Below, one piece after another: positions 14,928 to 28,358 of a stretch of 64,000 nt of DNA (its first letter is position 1; each line of letters opens with the position of its first letter). The DNA is taken from assembly GCF_963676685.1 (NCBI RefSeq), contig NC_092347.1, positions 92,198,208 through 92,262,207 on the forward strand, given 5' to 3'. This DNA comes from Mytilus edulis (taxonomy: Eukaryota; Mollusca; Bivalvia; Mytilida; Mytilidae). The notes under the pieces are model-generated. The model was not told where the DNA came from, made no database searches, and worked only from the letters and a program-made list of their open reading frames with translations. Position numbers and translations under genes: made by a program.

Positions 14928-15359
14928 TAAAGTACATGATTTGAAAAACAAAGCAATTTGTTTTGATGCAAAAAATCGCTTACAAAATTGTAAGTGCCTT
15001 ATTGACACCTAAATACTATCTAGTCTCATATCTATGACATAAGCAATGCAGGAATCATGTTGTTGTTTGCCAGTTATGCATTTTTTTACCACTAGACAAA
15101 ATACTATTGCTGGGGATTTATTTGTCTGTGCTAGCATTCCCAAAAGTTATTCTCCAGATTTCCCCTACTAAGACTTTATTGTATTTAATCAATGGTTTAT
15201 AAAGAAACTGTTTTCAGCTTCAAGTTCAACGATCATACTTTTTTATAATTGCATTAGTCATACATTGTCATAGTAGAGAGAAATTTTTTTTTACATTGAA
15301 GAGAACTGTTTTTGATTGCTGATCATTTAATAATATACTATTCATATGATGAAGACATA

Positions 15360-15875
15360 ATCTTTCAATCAGTTTAATTGAGGTCTGGAGCTGGCATGTC
15401 AGTTAACTGCTAGTAGTCTGTTGTTATTTATGTATTATTGTCATTTTATTTATTTTCTTTTGTTACATCTTTTGACATCAGACTCAGACTTCTCTTGAAC
15501 TGAATTTTAATGTGCGTATTGTTATTCTTTTACTTTTCTGCATTGGCTAGAGGTATAGGGGGAGGGTTGAGATCTCATAAACATGTTTAACCCCGCCGCA
15601 ATTTTGCGCCTGTCCCAAGTCAGGAGCCTCTGGCCTTTGTTAGTCTTGTATGATTTTAAATTTTAGTTTCTTGTGTATAATTCGGAGTTTAGTATGACGT
15701 CCATTATCACTGTACTATTATGCATATTTTAGGGGCCAGCTGAAGGACACCTACGGGTGCGGGAATTCTCGCTACATTGAAGACCCATTGGTTGCCTTCG
15801 GCTGTTGTTTGCTCTATGGTCGGGTGGTTGTCGCTTTGACATATTCACCATTTCCTTTCTCAATTTTATTTTAGC
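15360..15875 (+). repeat. Dispersed repeat, long copy ('ttagtcttgtatgat' family)
   Basis: About 510 bp that matches, in inverse orientation, 25412-25935, and whose 3' half also matches 4240-4475. Shared blocks include 'ggtctggagctggcatgtca', 'gcgcctgtcccaagtcagga', 'gaaggacacct.cgggtg' and 'gtctttgacacattc'-like sequence. Three copies at different ages and two orientations in one window show an abundant family. No open reading frame is conserved between copies. The flanking 14928-15359 and 15876-16240 hold PARP16 3' sequence and nothing I can name. Confidence 0.8.
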
Positions 15876-16240
15876 TTACTAAAACATGCTCAATATGGCT
15901 TCAGAGGTTTTTTTATGGACATGGAAGGTAAGAGTCAGCAGATCTTAATCTGATAAAGCTGACAATGTCTTAATATATATCAACATAAACCTTGAGGTAA
16001 AAAGGTCTGTTAACCGTAGTAAAGTAGTGGTCACACAAAGTGAAGGATAGGTTATATAAAACTTATCAATTGACACCCTTAATAGATAGTGAATTATATT
16101 ATGACCTCTTTAGTCATACTCAATTTCAATTTTGTTGGGTTTGAGCATTCCTGAAGAGAGTAAATAATGAAAAGTGTTTGGATCTAGATTATATTTACAT
16201 GTACACAATATGGTTAGAACAATTGTTCTGGTAATCAGTG

Positions 16241-16431
16241 GCAGTGTTTTCCCCAAATATTTCATTTAGAATTCTGGTAAATAGAAATTTTAAATACCAT
16301 CTTGTTTCAAAAAATTATAGCATCACATTCATATCATAATCTATAAGAAAACCACTTCAGATAGCATCACATTCAAGAAATATAGCATCACATTACCATG
16401 ATGCTAAAAGGCCCTGGGGAGAACACTGAGT
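16241..16431. mobile_element. Possible small inverted-repeat element
   Basis: CAGTGTTTTCCCC near 16242 and GGGGAGAACACTG near 16417 are inverted with one mismatch. Between them 'tagcatcacatt' occurs three times. No convincing target duplication is visible, so this is tentative. 16432-17811 shows nothing recognisable apart from AT-rich simple sequence near 17570-17640. Confidence 0.4.
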
Positions 16432-17811
16432 AAATTCGTAATTAATTTTTTATCTTTGAATGGTTCATTTTAATTTATTGCTAATCTGTGATATAAACAA
16501 GACTCAAATGTATTAAATGTTGTGCATGTTTTTGTTTTAATATTGTATCATTAGTAATGGTATCAGTCTTATATTCGACATGAAGAGGATTAAAATTAGA
16601 AACCTACATAGCACACACCCAAATGATTCAAAGTAGTAAATGACTTCATTGTTACCTTTAGATTTGATTTTTTTGGTGAAAATAGGACTTTCAGTGGCAA
16701 GAAAACTTTGTCTTCTGAAATCTGTATACTACTGGCTAGTGGTTTGATTAAAACAACTATTTTATTGGTGTTACCATATCCCATTCTGTTCTTTTTAACT
16801 ATATAACTAGAAAGCTCCTGTTTTCTCTTTTCTTGTATTTTTTGTATTTTTTTTTATTTATAATGTACATGTCTGTCTTATTTTTCAGTTATTTTCATAT
16901 TTCAAACAAACAAAATTATAGATGATGATTATTACCAAAACAGAATCTGTTAATTACATATGCTAGCATATTGAGGCAATTCAGCCTTAGTAAGTCAAAC
17001 AAATGTGTATGAACAGGAACTAATGAGAATACAGAATTTGAACAAGTCACTGAAGAGGCATTAATTAATGAAATGCTCATCTGGTGCAGTAAAATATGTC
17101 CTAATGCTACTGATAAATGCATTTATTATACTTTAACTTAAAGATATCCAAAAGATATCCAGTTTGCTTCAAAGGGGGGTCTTCAAAGAGAGTAGGGGTA
17201 TTTCAACTAATGTTGCTTTTAATAACCTGTTTAAATTAGCTTTAAATACCTTATTTAATACTACCTTAAAGTAGAAAAATGTTTATAAATGTTAATGTTA
17301 GATGCATTTATTATTTAAAATCTGTCACCTTAAATATAAGGAGATTAAGTTAATCAATTCCTGTACATGTGATGATTGATTGTTGGTGGCCTGGCAATGT
17401 GAGTTTTAACTGGGAATATTATACTAAGTATGATAGTCCCAGGATTTAACTACATTAGTTTATGTATTCACATTTTAACATAATGAATATTACTTGTAGT
17501 GCAATGTAGTGCAATTTTTAGAACTCAAATTTAATAAAATGGAGAAGTTTAATACTGAAAAATGTACAACGTTTTGTGTTTTGTATTTCTGTTTGATTTG
17601 CGTTTTGCTTTTCTGTTTTGTTTTGTTTTTCTTTTTATTATTTCTAATTTGAAGACTTGTTCGTTTTGCATACTTCTTTTAGTTTGATTTGTATTTGTAT
17701 TGAGGACCATTTTAAGATATTTGGTTTTTAAGGGTTTGTGTTTTCTGTTGATGCTTTTTTTATAACACTTAAAATTCTTCTAAATATTGCCTGAAGAAAT
17801 CATGTAAGACA

Positions 17812-18670
17812 TATTCAAAATCATTAAATTGTACTGCCTGAGTGACAGACTAATATCTCATTGACAAAATCATTAAATTGTACTGCCTGAGTGACAGACA
17901 ATATCTCATTGACAAAATCATTAAATTGTACTGCCTGAGTGACAGACTAATATCTCATTGACAAAATCATTAAATTGTACTGCCTGAGTGACAGACTAAT
18001 ATCTCATTAACATTAAATTGTACTGCCTGAGTGACAGACTAATATCTCATTGACATTAAATTGTACTACCTGAGTGACAGACTAATATCTCATTGACATT
18101 AAATTGTACTACCTGAGTGACAGACTAATATCTCATTGACATTAAATTGTACTCCCTGAGTGACAGACTAATATCTCATTGACATTAAATTGTACTACCT
18201 GAGTGACAGACTAATATCTCATTGACATTAAATTGTACTGCCTGAGTGACAGACTAATATTTCATTAACATTAAATTGTACTGCCTGAGTGACAGACTAA
18301 TATCTCATTGACAAATTCATTAAATTGTACTGCCTGAGTGACAGACTAATATCTCATTGACATTAAATTGTACTGCCTGCGTGACAGACTAACATCTCAT
18401 CGACATTAAATTGTACTGCCTGAGTGACAGATTAATATCTCATTGACAAAATCATTAAATTGTACTGCCTGATTGACAGACTAATATCTCATTGACATTA
18501 AATTGTACTGCCTGAGTGACAGACTAATATCTCATTGACATTAAATTGTACTACCTGAGTGACAGACTAATATCTCATTGACATTTAATTGTACTGCCTG
18601 AGTGACAGACTAATATCTCATTGACATTAAATTGTACTGCCTGAGTGACAGACTAATATCTCATTGACTT
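17812..18670. repeat. Minisatellite, about 19 copies of a 42-49 bp unit
   Basis: The unit reads 'attaaattgtactgcctgag' then 'tgacagactaatatctcattgac', in a longer form with an extra 'aaaatc' and a shorter form without it. Copies differ by single substitutions (tgcctg/tacctg, gagtgac/gcgtgac). The mix of long forms at the left and short forms in the middle suggests local expansion of variants. No gene is nearby. Confidence 0.93.
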
Positions 18671-20743
18671 CACTGAGTTGTGTGATAGATTAACTATACT
18701 TTTTAAGCTTAAAATTCGAGTGATCAGGGAAACAAACCTGTTCCTTTTCGACATTTTTTAGTTACACAGGGACAGTCGATACCAGGTTAGTAAAGACTAT
18801 CACTGGGTTACAAGTTACAATAGTTCATGGTTCTTTTCATGAAAAAGTCGGAATCGTTCCTGTTAATTGTAATTACCCGTTCGCAAGCACATAATCATGG
18901 GGAAATAGTTGTAATGAATATAGATCATTAGAAAAGTTGAGAAGACAGACCCATATAGTAATACAAATAAACATTTATTCACCCTTCCATATTGTATTAA
19001 AGAGCAATCTGCGACTATTATACTATACTTGTCCAAGCTGCAACAAGCACAATGCAATCGGTTTGGTAGAAATTTATCCTTAGAAAGAATCGACATAGTT
19101 AATACTTTGGAAGGTAGTTAAGAAGGCTATTTATACTTGGAATTGACATCCTTGTTCTAGCCTTACACCGTTTGGAACAGCAATTACTGCACTTAATAAC
19201 ATTATATTCTATTTGTTAGATTTGATACATGTCATCAACGAAAATGCACATTGTCTATGTTCATAGATGTCAAACAATTCGAAATATACCAACTTTTATC
19301 ACTGCATATTCAGCCTGACCAAAATAAATAACGTTTTCAGAAGGTAAAGGAAGCAACGGAACGGATTAAATATTTAAGCTGACGAGGTGTTGAAGCTATT
19401 AAGTTAAACATTTCTAATTTAAACGTATTTTATTGGCCTATTTTATTCCACAGTAATGATATATATAGAAAGAGAGATTCATTTTGATTTCTGATGTCAA
19501 ATCTTAGAAGTAAAACATTAGATACAAAACATGTCTTAAACAACAAAATAAGATTCTGATTCAATCAAGTCTATTAAAGACCATATAAGTTTCTCGAGAT
19601 AAGTTTAATCGTGCAGTAATACCAATTTTCGATCGGTTGGCGCTATAAAGTTGTCCAAATTTTAAAGAGGAATTTGAGCATTTAAAACCGAAAATTCTGG
19701 AGAGATATAACAAAAACGGCTAATGTTTTCTTTTTACTGTTGGTGTGTCTTGAATTCTTTTTTCATGAATAATCAGTGAACTAAAAGTTCAGCGCATTCA
19801 TCTGGAAGTGCTTCAGCGATACACAAAACAGTTTACAGCCATGTGCTTTTCATGATTAAGGTATATCCAGAAAAACGCTCCGAAGCCACACTCGAAATCT
19901 AACAGAGTTCTTTTCATTAACTGCTACCAGGTCGGTATCGGTGCTGGTGGAATGTTAGTCTCCAAGGTTATAATGACATCGGCTCCGTAGTCTGCCCTTT
20001 TGTACTGACATCATTAAAATTTTATAGGTTTTTTTCTAAATTGTTTGCTGGATAAATAACTGAGGTTCTAACTCCTTCTGTCAAGGTTGGTCCAAGATAA
20101 AGGCTACTCAATTTAGGTTCATGTTGGTCATATATAGCTCCCTAAGTTTTATGTCTTGTTCACCATTGGCTTCCAATTTCAATTCTTTTATAATTGAGTG
20201 AGAGTTTCAGAGTTACCCTAGTGTATCTAGTTAAAAAGATATGTCTGGTGCCCCTTTTTCTGTTTTTTTTTACTACTGTAGCATGAATTGATTACAAACA
20301 TATGCCGATACTGATTTCAGCGTGTGCGGGTCGAGACCAAACATTTTGGAATTAACTGAACAGAAAACAAATGTCAATATGAAATGAAGAGTTGCAGAGC
20401 AAAGTTAATGATTTCAAAGAGGCAAAAAGACTATACATAACACGACAAAAAGACTATACATAACACGACAAAAAGACTATACATAACACGACAAAAGAAG
20501 ACTACACCACAGGAAAAACATGTATTACCCGACCAATGCGTCATATACAGCATTGAACAACTGAATCATTTCAAAATGACACAATTTTCTCTGAACAATT
20601 ATCAGGCTTTTCTCCTTTTACTCTATCAGGATTGTTATTGTAACATTTTAAAGCCAGGGGTGTATAAACACATATACACATTATTAGCTATAAGTCCAAA
20701 AGAGGCATAAAAAGAAAAACGAATTCGGCTACGGTGGTTCTTC
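18671..20743. other. Intergenic, with a 3-copy 22-bp repeat
   Basis: No gene seen. At about 20424-20494 an 'aaaaagactatacataacac' unit is repeated three times. About 19860-20110 may be an old repeat: the minus strand shows a short open stretch around DVIITLETNIPPAPIPTW (near 19930-19985) that I have not assigned to any family. Confidence 0.45.
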
Positions 20744-21175
20744 GTGTGACGTTGTGTCTGGCCTACGACAGAAGAGACAGAGATTAGAATCCGGCAGTGG
20801 CGACGTAAAGTATTTGTGTAACGCTTTATTTTTTTTAGAAAGTAAAAGACCTGGATGCTGCATACCTTGTATACAGATACCTTATGTTACGAAGTTTCCG
20901 TGTCCATTGTTCTTGACAATCATTTTCATGGTTCAGTTACTGATTGATTATTTTTGTCGACCCTACGACAAAAGTCGCAAAAAGCTCGACATAGGGATAG
21001 TGATCCGGTGGCGGCGATGTTATCTAACTTCTTAAAAGCTTTATATTTTAGAACGTAGAAGACCTGGATGTATCATACTTAGTATATAGATGCCTTATAT
21101 TACGTAGTCTGCGTCTTTTAGATGTCCATTGTCCTTGACCTCATATTCATGGTTCAGTGACTACTAACTAAAAAA
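20744..21175. repeat. Two degenerate copies of a dispersed repeat of about 215 bp
   Basis: Copies at about 20744-20945 and 20958-21175 share in order 'cctacgacaaaag', 'tccgg.ggcg', 'agacctggatg', 'gcatacttagtata.agat.cctta', 'gtccattgt.cttgac' and 'tcatggttcagt'. The tail wording ('ttgacct.attttcatgg') recurs within the 770-bp array and near 25975-26150, so it belongs to a broad family in this genome. Confidence 0.7.
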
Positions 21176-21339
21176 CAAGATTTAAACTTTTTGACTGTTT
21201 TTTTATAATCTCATTTGAAATATTGCCCTGATTTTTTATTCATTGATGCATGAATTGCACCAGAAATTTCTCAAGTTATCTGTGATAAGGATATCTTACT
21301 CAGTAAAAACTTTTGAATTTTCCAAATGACTTAAAAATT

Positions 21340-22075
21340 CTATTATATTAGGAGAAGGAGTTACTGGTTTTTTGTTCAGATTTTTAAAATATTCAGCCCA
21401 CTAAGTGCTTGTTATATTTGATGATTGTTCTGGGTTTTTTTTGTCAGAATTTTTAAGGGATTCTAATAAAGTCCAATAACTTTTGGGGTTTTTCTCACGC
21501 AAGTTATCAAGTCGATCTATATGATCAGCACGGAATTGTCTATATTTAGTTTGTTTTTCTCGCTTTTCTGTATTTTTTCAGTAAAACAAGGAATGAGGAT
21601 CTAATATAAGGATCTCGGTTATATTTTTTAAAAAGCTTTTCTTTATCGCATAACTGTTTTTTTCATATTTATTAGGGGTAGGTCAAACCATTTAGACTTG
21701 ACTTTTCTTTACTGTAGTAGTCGCATAACTGTTTTTTTTCATATTTATAAGGGGTAGGTCAAACCATTTAGACTTGACTTTTCTTTACTGTAGCAGTACC
21801 ATTTACCTTTCATAACCCTTTTCTTGATGGAAATATTAGCTGCCTCATAAAGGATATTATTCAGATCGTGTATCATAATATTTGAGTCACCAGTATAGTT
21901 TGTGTTATTAAAAGGTTTTCTTATTTCTTTAATCAGTGGTGAAGCTAGTGCATTTTGGAATTTCTCTGCAAAATTTTCTTCCCATATATATTGGTTTGGA
22001 ATAAAGTGAACATCTTTTTGCACTGCATTACATTTACAGTTAACCTTTAAACATTGTGGATACCTGGCAGTGATC
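21340..22075 (-). pseudogene. Remnant of a LINE ORF2 (end of endonuclease to start of RT)
   Basis: On the minus strand, near 22055-22070, one frame reads LSDHCQVS, the conserved end of apurinic-type LINE endonucleases. Then, after a frame change, a 92-residue open frame (21745-22023) ends in ISIKKRVMKGKWYCYSKEK, like the basic 'K..KKKW' linker before LINE reverse transcriptases. Beyond it, to about 21340, another stretch includes NPKSYWTLLESLKNS and WAEYF, typical of the next linker segment. Stops and frameshifts break it. The 21340-21530 part is present once; the remainder is repeated in the array. Confidence 0.7.
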
Positions 22076-25000
22076 AGAGAGCTAGGTTGGCTTTAAAATC
22101 ATGAACCTTAAACAGTATATTACTTAAAAGACATTATCCGTAACAGATCAAATATATTTGGTATATATAATGATAGTAATGTGAACATGTTTGTCTGGCA
22201 GGGTACATATGACCTTGACCTCATTTCATGGATTATTGGTCAATGATATTTTTCATATTTTTTTTAGTTTTTTTATTCCATAAGGAAAAGGTCAAATATA
22301 CGGAATTGTCTATATTTAGTTTGTTTTTCTCGCTTTTCTGTATTTTTTCAGTAAAACAAGGAATGAGGATCTAATATAAGGATCTCGGTTATATTTTTTA
22401 AAAAGCTTTTCTTTATCGCATAACTGTTTTTTTCATATTTATTAGGGGTAGGTCAAACCATTTAGACTTGACTTTTCTTTACTGTAGTAGTCGCATAACT
22501 GTTTTTTTTTCATATTTATAAGGGGTAGGTCAAACCATTTAGACTTGACTTTTCTTTACTGTAGCAGTACCATTTACCTTTCATAACCCTTTTCTTGATG
22601 GAAATATTAGCTGCCTCATAAAGGATATTATTCAGATCGTGTATCATAATATTTGAGTCACCAGTATAGTTTGTGTTATTAAAAGGTTTTCTTATTTCTT
22701 TAATCAGTGGTGAAGCTAGTGCATTTTGGAATTTCTCTGCAAAATTTTCTTCCCATATATATTGGTTTGGAATAAAGTGAACATCTTTTTGCACTGCATT
22801 ACATTTACAGTTAACCTTTAAACATTGTGGATACCTGGCAGTGATCAGAGAGCTAGGTTGGCTTTAAAATCATGAACCTTAAACAGTATATTACTTAAAA
22901 GACATTATCCGTAACAGATCAAATATATTTGGTATATATAATGATAGTAATGTGAACATGTTTGTCTGGCAGGGTACATATGACCTTGACCTCATTTCAT
23001 GGATTATTGGTCAATGATATTTTTCATATTTTTTTTAGTTTTTTTATTCCATAAGGAAAAGGTCAAATATACGGAATTGTCTATATTTAGTTTGTTTTTC
23101 TCGCTTTTCTGTATTTTTTCAGTAAAACAAGGAATGAGGATCTAATATAAGGATCTCGGTTATATTTTTTAAAAAGCTTTTCTTTATCGCATAACTGTTT
23201 TTTTCATATTTATTAGGGGTAGGTCAAACCATTTAGACTTGACTTTTCTTTACTGTAGTAGTCGCATAACTGTTTTTTTTTCATATTTATAAGGGGTAGG
23301 TCAAACCATTTAGACTTGACTTTTCTTTACTGTAGCAGTACCATTTACCTTTCATAACCCTTTTCTTGATGGAAATATTAGCTGCCTCATAAAGGATATT
23401 ATTCAGATCGTGTATCATAATATTTGAGTCACCAGTATAGTTTGTGTTATTAAAAGGTTTTCTTATTTCTTTAATCAGTGGTGAAGCTAGTGCATTTTGG
23501 AATTTCTCTGCAAAATTTTCTTCCCATATATATTGGTTTGGAATAAAGTGAACATCTTTTTGCACTGCATTACATTTACAGTTAACCTTTAAACATTGTG
23601 GATACCTGGCAGTGATCAGAGAGCTAGGTTGGCTTTAAAATCATGAACCTTAAACAGTATATTACTTAAAAGACATTATCCGTAACAGATCAAATATATT
23701 TGGTATATATAATGATAGTAATGTGAACATGTTTGTCTGGCAGGGTACATATGACCTTGACCTCATTTCATGGATTATTGGTCAATGATATTTTTCATAT
23801 TTTTTTTAGTTTTTTTATTCCATAAGGAAAAGGTCAAATATACGGAATTGTCTATATTTAGTTTGTTTTTCTCGCTTTTCTGTATTTTTTCAGTAAAACA
23901 AGGAATGAGGATCTAATATAAGGATCTCGGTTATATTTTTTAAAAAGCTTTTCTTTATCGCATAACTGTTTTTTTCATATTTATTAGGGGTAGGTCAAAC
24001 CATTTAGACTTGACTTTTCTTTACTGTAGTAGTCGCATAACTGTTTTTTTCATATTTATAAGGGGTAGGTCAAACCATTTAGACTTGACTTTTCTTTACT
24101 GTAGCAGTACCATTTACCTTTCATAACCCTTTTCTTGATGGAAATATTAGCTGCCTCATAAAGGATATTATTCAGATCGTGTATCATAATATTTGAGTCA
24201 CCAGTATAGTTTGTGTTATTAAAAGGTTTTCTTATTTCTTTAATCAGTGGTGAAGCTAGTGCATTTTGGAATTTCTCTGCAAAATTTTCTTCCCATATAT
24301 ATTGGTTTGGAATAAAGTGAACATCTTTTTGCACTGCATTACATTTACAGTTAACCTTTAAACATTGTGGATACCTGGCAGTGATCAGAGAGCTAGGTTG
24401 GCTTTAAAATCATGAACCTTAAACAGTATATTACTTAAAAGACATTATCCGTAACAGATCAAATATATTTGGTATATATAATGATAGTAATGTGAACATG
24501 TTTGTCTGGCAGGGTACATATGACCTTGACCTCATTTCATGGATTATTGGTCAATGATATTTTTCATATTTTTTTTAGTTTTTTTATTCCATAAGGAAAA
24601 GGTCAAATATACGGAATTGTCTATATTTAGTTTGTTTTTCTCGCTTTTCTGTATTTTTTCAGTAAAACAAGGAATGAGGATCTAATATAAGGATCTCGGT
24701 TATATTTTTTAAAAAGCTTTTCTTTATCGCATAACTGTTTTTTTCATATTTATTAGGGGTAGGTCAAACCATTTAGACTTGACTTTTCTTTACTGTAGTA
24801 GTCGCATAACTGTTTTTTTTTCATATTTATAAGGGGTAGGTCAAACCATTTAGACTTGACTTTTCTTTACTGTAGCAGTACCATTTACCTTTCATAACCC
24901 TTTTCTTGATGGAAATATTAGCTGCCTCATAAAGGATATTATTCAGATCGTGTATCATAATATTTGAGTCACCAGTATAGTTTGTGTTATTAAAAGGTTT

Positions 25001-25385
25001 TCTTATTTCTTTAATCAGTGGTGAAGCTAGTGCATTTTGGAATTTCTCTGCAAAATTTTCTTCCCATATATATTGGTTTGGAATAAAGTGAACATCTTTT
25101 TGCACTGCATTACATTTACAGTTAACCTTTAAACATTGTGGATACCTGGCAGTGATCAGAGAGCTAGGTTGGCTTTAAAATCATGAACCTTAAACAGTAT
25201 ATTACTTAAAAGACATTATCCGTAACAGATCAAATATATTTGGTATATATAATGATAGTAATGTGAAGATGTTTGTCTGGCAGGGTACATATGACCTTGA
25301 CCTCATTTCATGGATTATTGGTCAATGATATTTTTCATATTTTTTTTAGTTTTTTTATTCCATAAGGAAAAGGTCAAATATATTT
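21531..25385. repeat. Five-copy tandem array of a 770-bp unit
   Basis: Units begin 'cggaattgtctatatttag' near 21531, 22301, 23072, 23842 and 24612, and the array ends near 25380. Spacing is 769-771 bp, the differences lying in a T-run. The copies look almost identical by eye; one difference is 'gtgaagatg' for 'gtgaacatg' at 25264. Each unit contains the 92-residue minus-strand LINE fragment (complement 21745-22023, 22516-22794, 23287-23565, 24056-24334, 24827-25105), an internal 82-bp direct duplication ('aggggtaggtcaaaccattt' twice) and part of a dispersed repeat. Near-identity implies very recent amplification, or gene conversion, or an assembly effect. Confidence 0.93.
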
Positions 25386-25411
25386 GGTATATGGAATACA
25401 TGTGGGTTGAA

Positions 25412-25935
25412 CGTAGAATTGAGAATGGAAATGGTAATGTGTCAAAGAGACAACAACCCGACCATAGAGCAGACAACACCACAAAGCCACCAATGGGTCT
25501 TCAATGCAGCGAGGAACTCCCGCACCCAGAGAAGTCCTTCAGCTGGCCTCTAAACAAATATGTTACGAATTCAGTGATAATGGACGTCATACTAAACTCC
25601 GAATAATACACAAGAAACTAAAATTAAAAATCATACAAGACTAACAAAGGCCAGAGTCTACTGACTTGGGACAGGCGCAAAAATGCGGCTGGGTTACACA
25701 TGGTTTTTTTTTAGATCTCAACCCTCCCCCTTGGCCTATACCTCAGGCCAATGTAGAAAAAACAAACGCACAACAATACGCATAGTAAAACTCAGTTGAA
25801 GAGACGCCCGTGTCCAATTTCAGAATAGGTTACAAAAGAAACTAAACAAAATGACAATAATACATAAATTAACAAAGGACTATACTAGCAGTTACTGACA
25901 TGCCAGCTCCAGACCTCAGTGAAACTGATTGAAAG
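25412..25935 (-). repeat. Dispersed repeat, inverse copy of the 15360-15875 family
   Basis: It begins 'gaattgagaatggaaatgg' and ends near 'ccagctccagacctcagtga', the exact inverse order of blocks at 15360-15875. The two copies agree over about 510 bp with scattered substitutions. The apparent plus-strand reading frame 25310-25606 crosses into this repeat by chance. Confidence 0.8.
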
Positions 25936-26350
25936 ATCATGGCAACATGTCTGTCTGACAAGGTTCATTTGACCTTGCCCTTATTTTCATGGTTCATTAC
26001 CATCTATGTTTAGTTTGTGTGGTTTGGTCTATTTCTCATAAATGATAAGCAACTGCATGGTCAATTGTATTTGGTGTATGGAATGATTGTAAGGTGTACA
26101 TGTCTGTCAGGCAGGGTTCTCTTGCCCATGTCTTCATTTTTATGTTTCATTTGTCAATGTTAAGATTTTGTGGATTGCCGCCTGTTTCTCATGTTCTATT
26201 ATCGATTTGACTACTAAGTTTTGTTATTGAATGATTGTGAGGTGTATAGATGTCTGTCTGACATGGTTAATCTGACAGTGTCATTTGGTCCCTTGTGGAG
26301 AGTTGTCTTATTGGGAATCATGCCACACTCTTCTGTTTTACTTTCTATTG
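25936..26350. repeat. Degenerate dispersed repeat fragments
   Basis: 'tgtctgtctgac..ggtt..tttgaccttg' wording recurs near 25950, 26100 and 26250. The end, about 26275-26345 ('gtgtcatttggtcccttgtg', 'gagagttgtctta'), matches fragments at 55355-55425 and 55585-55640. No coding sequence. Confidence 0.6.
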
Positions 26351-26357
26351 TAACTCA

Positions 26358-26517
26358 CAGTGGCGGATCCAGCCATTTTAAAAAGGAGGGTTCCTAACCT
26401 TGGACAAAAAGGGGGGTCCAACTATATGTTCGCATTCAAATGCATTGATCGGCCAAAAAAAAGGAGGTTCCAACCCCCGGACCCTCCCCCCCCCCCCCCC
26501 CCCCGGATCCGCCACTG
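26358..26517. mobile_element. 160-bp MITE with CAGTGGCGGATCC ends
   Basis: CAGTGGCGGATCC at 26358-26370 and GGATCCGCCACTG at 26505-26517 are exact inverses. A 6-bp duplication, AACTCA, flanks the element (26352-26357, 26518-26523). The interior is G/C-homopolymer rich, with an 18-C run near 26488-26504. A relative lies at 53266-53423. The sequence 26524-26892 holds nothing named. Confidence 0.85.
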
Positions 26518-26892
26518 AACTCATCAGCCGTCAACTGAAAATCCTTATGAGGAGGCTCATTTGGGTATAACATCATTAGTATGATCATTCTATATATACA
26601 GAGACATATATTATGTCTCTGATATCACATTGTTGGGTTGATGTTTAGACGAGTTGTATATGTCTCTGATATATATATATATAAGTTGCATATATTAAAG
26701 AAATCTAGGGAGTACACTGTAAGGCCTCGAATGATGCATGCCGTTCCGAAGTTGCAAGACTGCCTTTGAAAAATAAGATAATGTTAGGCTAGTACTTGAA
26801 ATTCTGGGACCATGTCAGAAGGAAGTTTAGTTCAACAAATATATAATGCTACAAAAAAAGCAACACATGGGTTAAAAGGTTGAATATTATTA

Positions 26893-28358
26893 TGTGATAG
26901 TCGTGTTTTACGGGGGTTCCATAAACGACAAGTCTAGGGTTCTTTGACATCACTTTATTAAGTTAACATAGGAATAAATAAATAACCCTGCAATAACAAC
27001 AGCATATAGTTATTACAAATATCAATATCACAGTCTTATCAAAGTCTTATACTATAAACATATAAATATTATACTGGCGTAATAACAATGTTACAAGATC
27101 GCATATAATATTCTATTCCGTATACAATAATCTATACTGAGTATCAAGAATGCGGTGACATTCACAATATGCAATACACTCGCAATTATATCTTTCTAAA
27201 TACAAATGCATGCTTTTGATAAGTCGTATCAAATAGTATATCATTATAATCAACCAAGCGTATTATAAACAAGTCGAATGTACTGTACTTCATAAACGAG
27301 TGTCATTCATAAAACCTTTAACATACAAAGGTTATTATCTGTTCACTATAGTATTCTTTTAATTTCGTATGCACTACTGTAATGTATAATATCTATGTAG
27401 GTACAATATAATATAATATGACCCTTACCAATCTGTGGAACCAGGTTATATATCTAACATCTACAGTACAACCAGTATGTTACAGGGACATCATAATCTA
27501 TGTGTCCTGAAAATAATACACAATAGTAAATACTAGGATCTAGGAAAATAGTGATCCCTTACATAAAATACAGCATATTAAAGACTGATATAATAAAATC
27601 AAGCTATTACACAGAATAACCATATATGACAATATGAATGCAATTGTCAATGTGACGTCATAGATCCATAACCGAAAGGTCAAGGTCACTTTCAAAATCA
27701 TTCATAAATCTCCCTTTCTACATTCAAACTACAGATTCAAATCATATATTCTCAGATTAATACATCAACTATCTTACTCCTATCATATCTAAGGTCTATG
27801 GGCATACTTACCTATAAACGGGCAGAATTGTATAGCATGCACTACATACGCCTTTCATACACCACAAAGAATATAAAATCTACTTACCAGATATAAAGAA
27901 TGTAATTTCCAATAACTACAGTTGTTCCAAAGTATGGAAACTTCAGTGAATAATAACGAGCACTGAATATAATGTTTCTATATAAGTTTTATCACTATAT
28001 ACGGTTTAAACAATAAGTATATATTAAATTTGTATGTCTCCAATTTTCAAGAGTTAACCACCATTACTTTATTTCCAAAATCTGAGGTGTGTCCAGAATG
28101 ACCAATAAGAACTGACCATAAAGGTAAACAAGGTGTGACAATTAATTTACTAATGAGTTGGACAGGTAGATACTATTACAACTATGCCCAATGAAGTATG
28201 ACTGACTAGAACTTTCATACATTTTAAAGTGTGAAGAGATAATGAACTATAAATCAAAAGATCAAATAATCAAAGTGAAGTAATCAAGTCTAATATCTGG
28301 CATATCATAAAATGTAAAATACTAATAAATGAAATGCGTAAAAATATACTCTGTCACA
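26893..28358 (-). repeat. 3' LTR of the Gypsy-type element
   Basis: 1466 bp with TGTGACAG...CTATCACA ends on the minus strand. The visible differences from the other LTR are single substitutions near 27018, 27844 and 28286. The purine tract CAGCAGGGGGAGAA abuts its upstream edge at 28359-28372. Confidence 0.93.

Noticed and set aside
17812-18670. CRISPR-like regular spacing of repeats.
   Set aside because: Units are directly contiguous with no unique spacers, in a eukaryotic genome: a minisatellite.
21745-25105. Five identical 92-residue proteins, as a tandem gene family.
   Set aside because: The sequence resembles a LINE ORF2 linker with stops and frameshifts on both sides; identity reflects recent duplication of the whole 770-bp unit.
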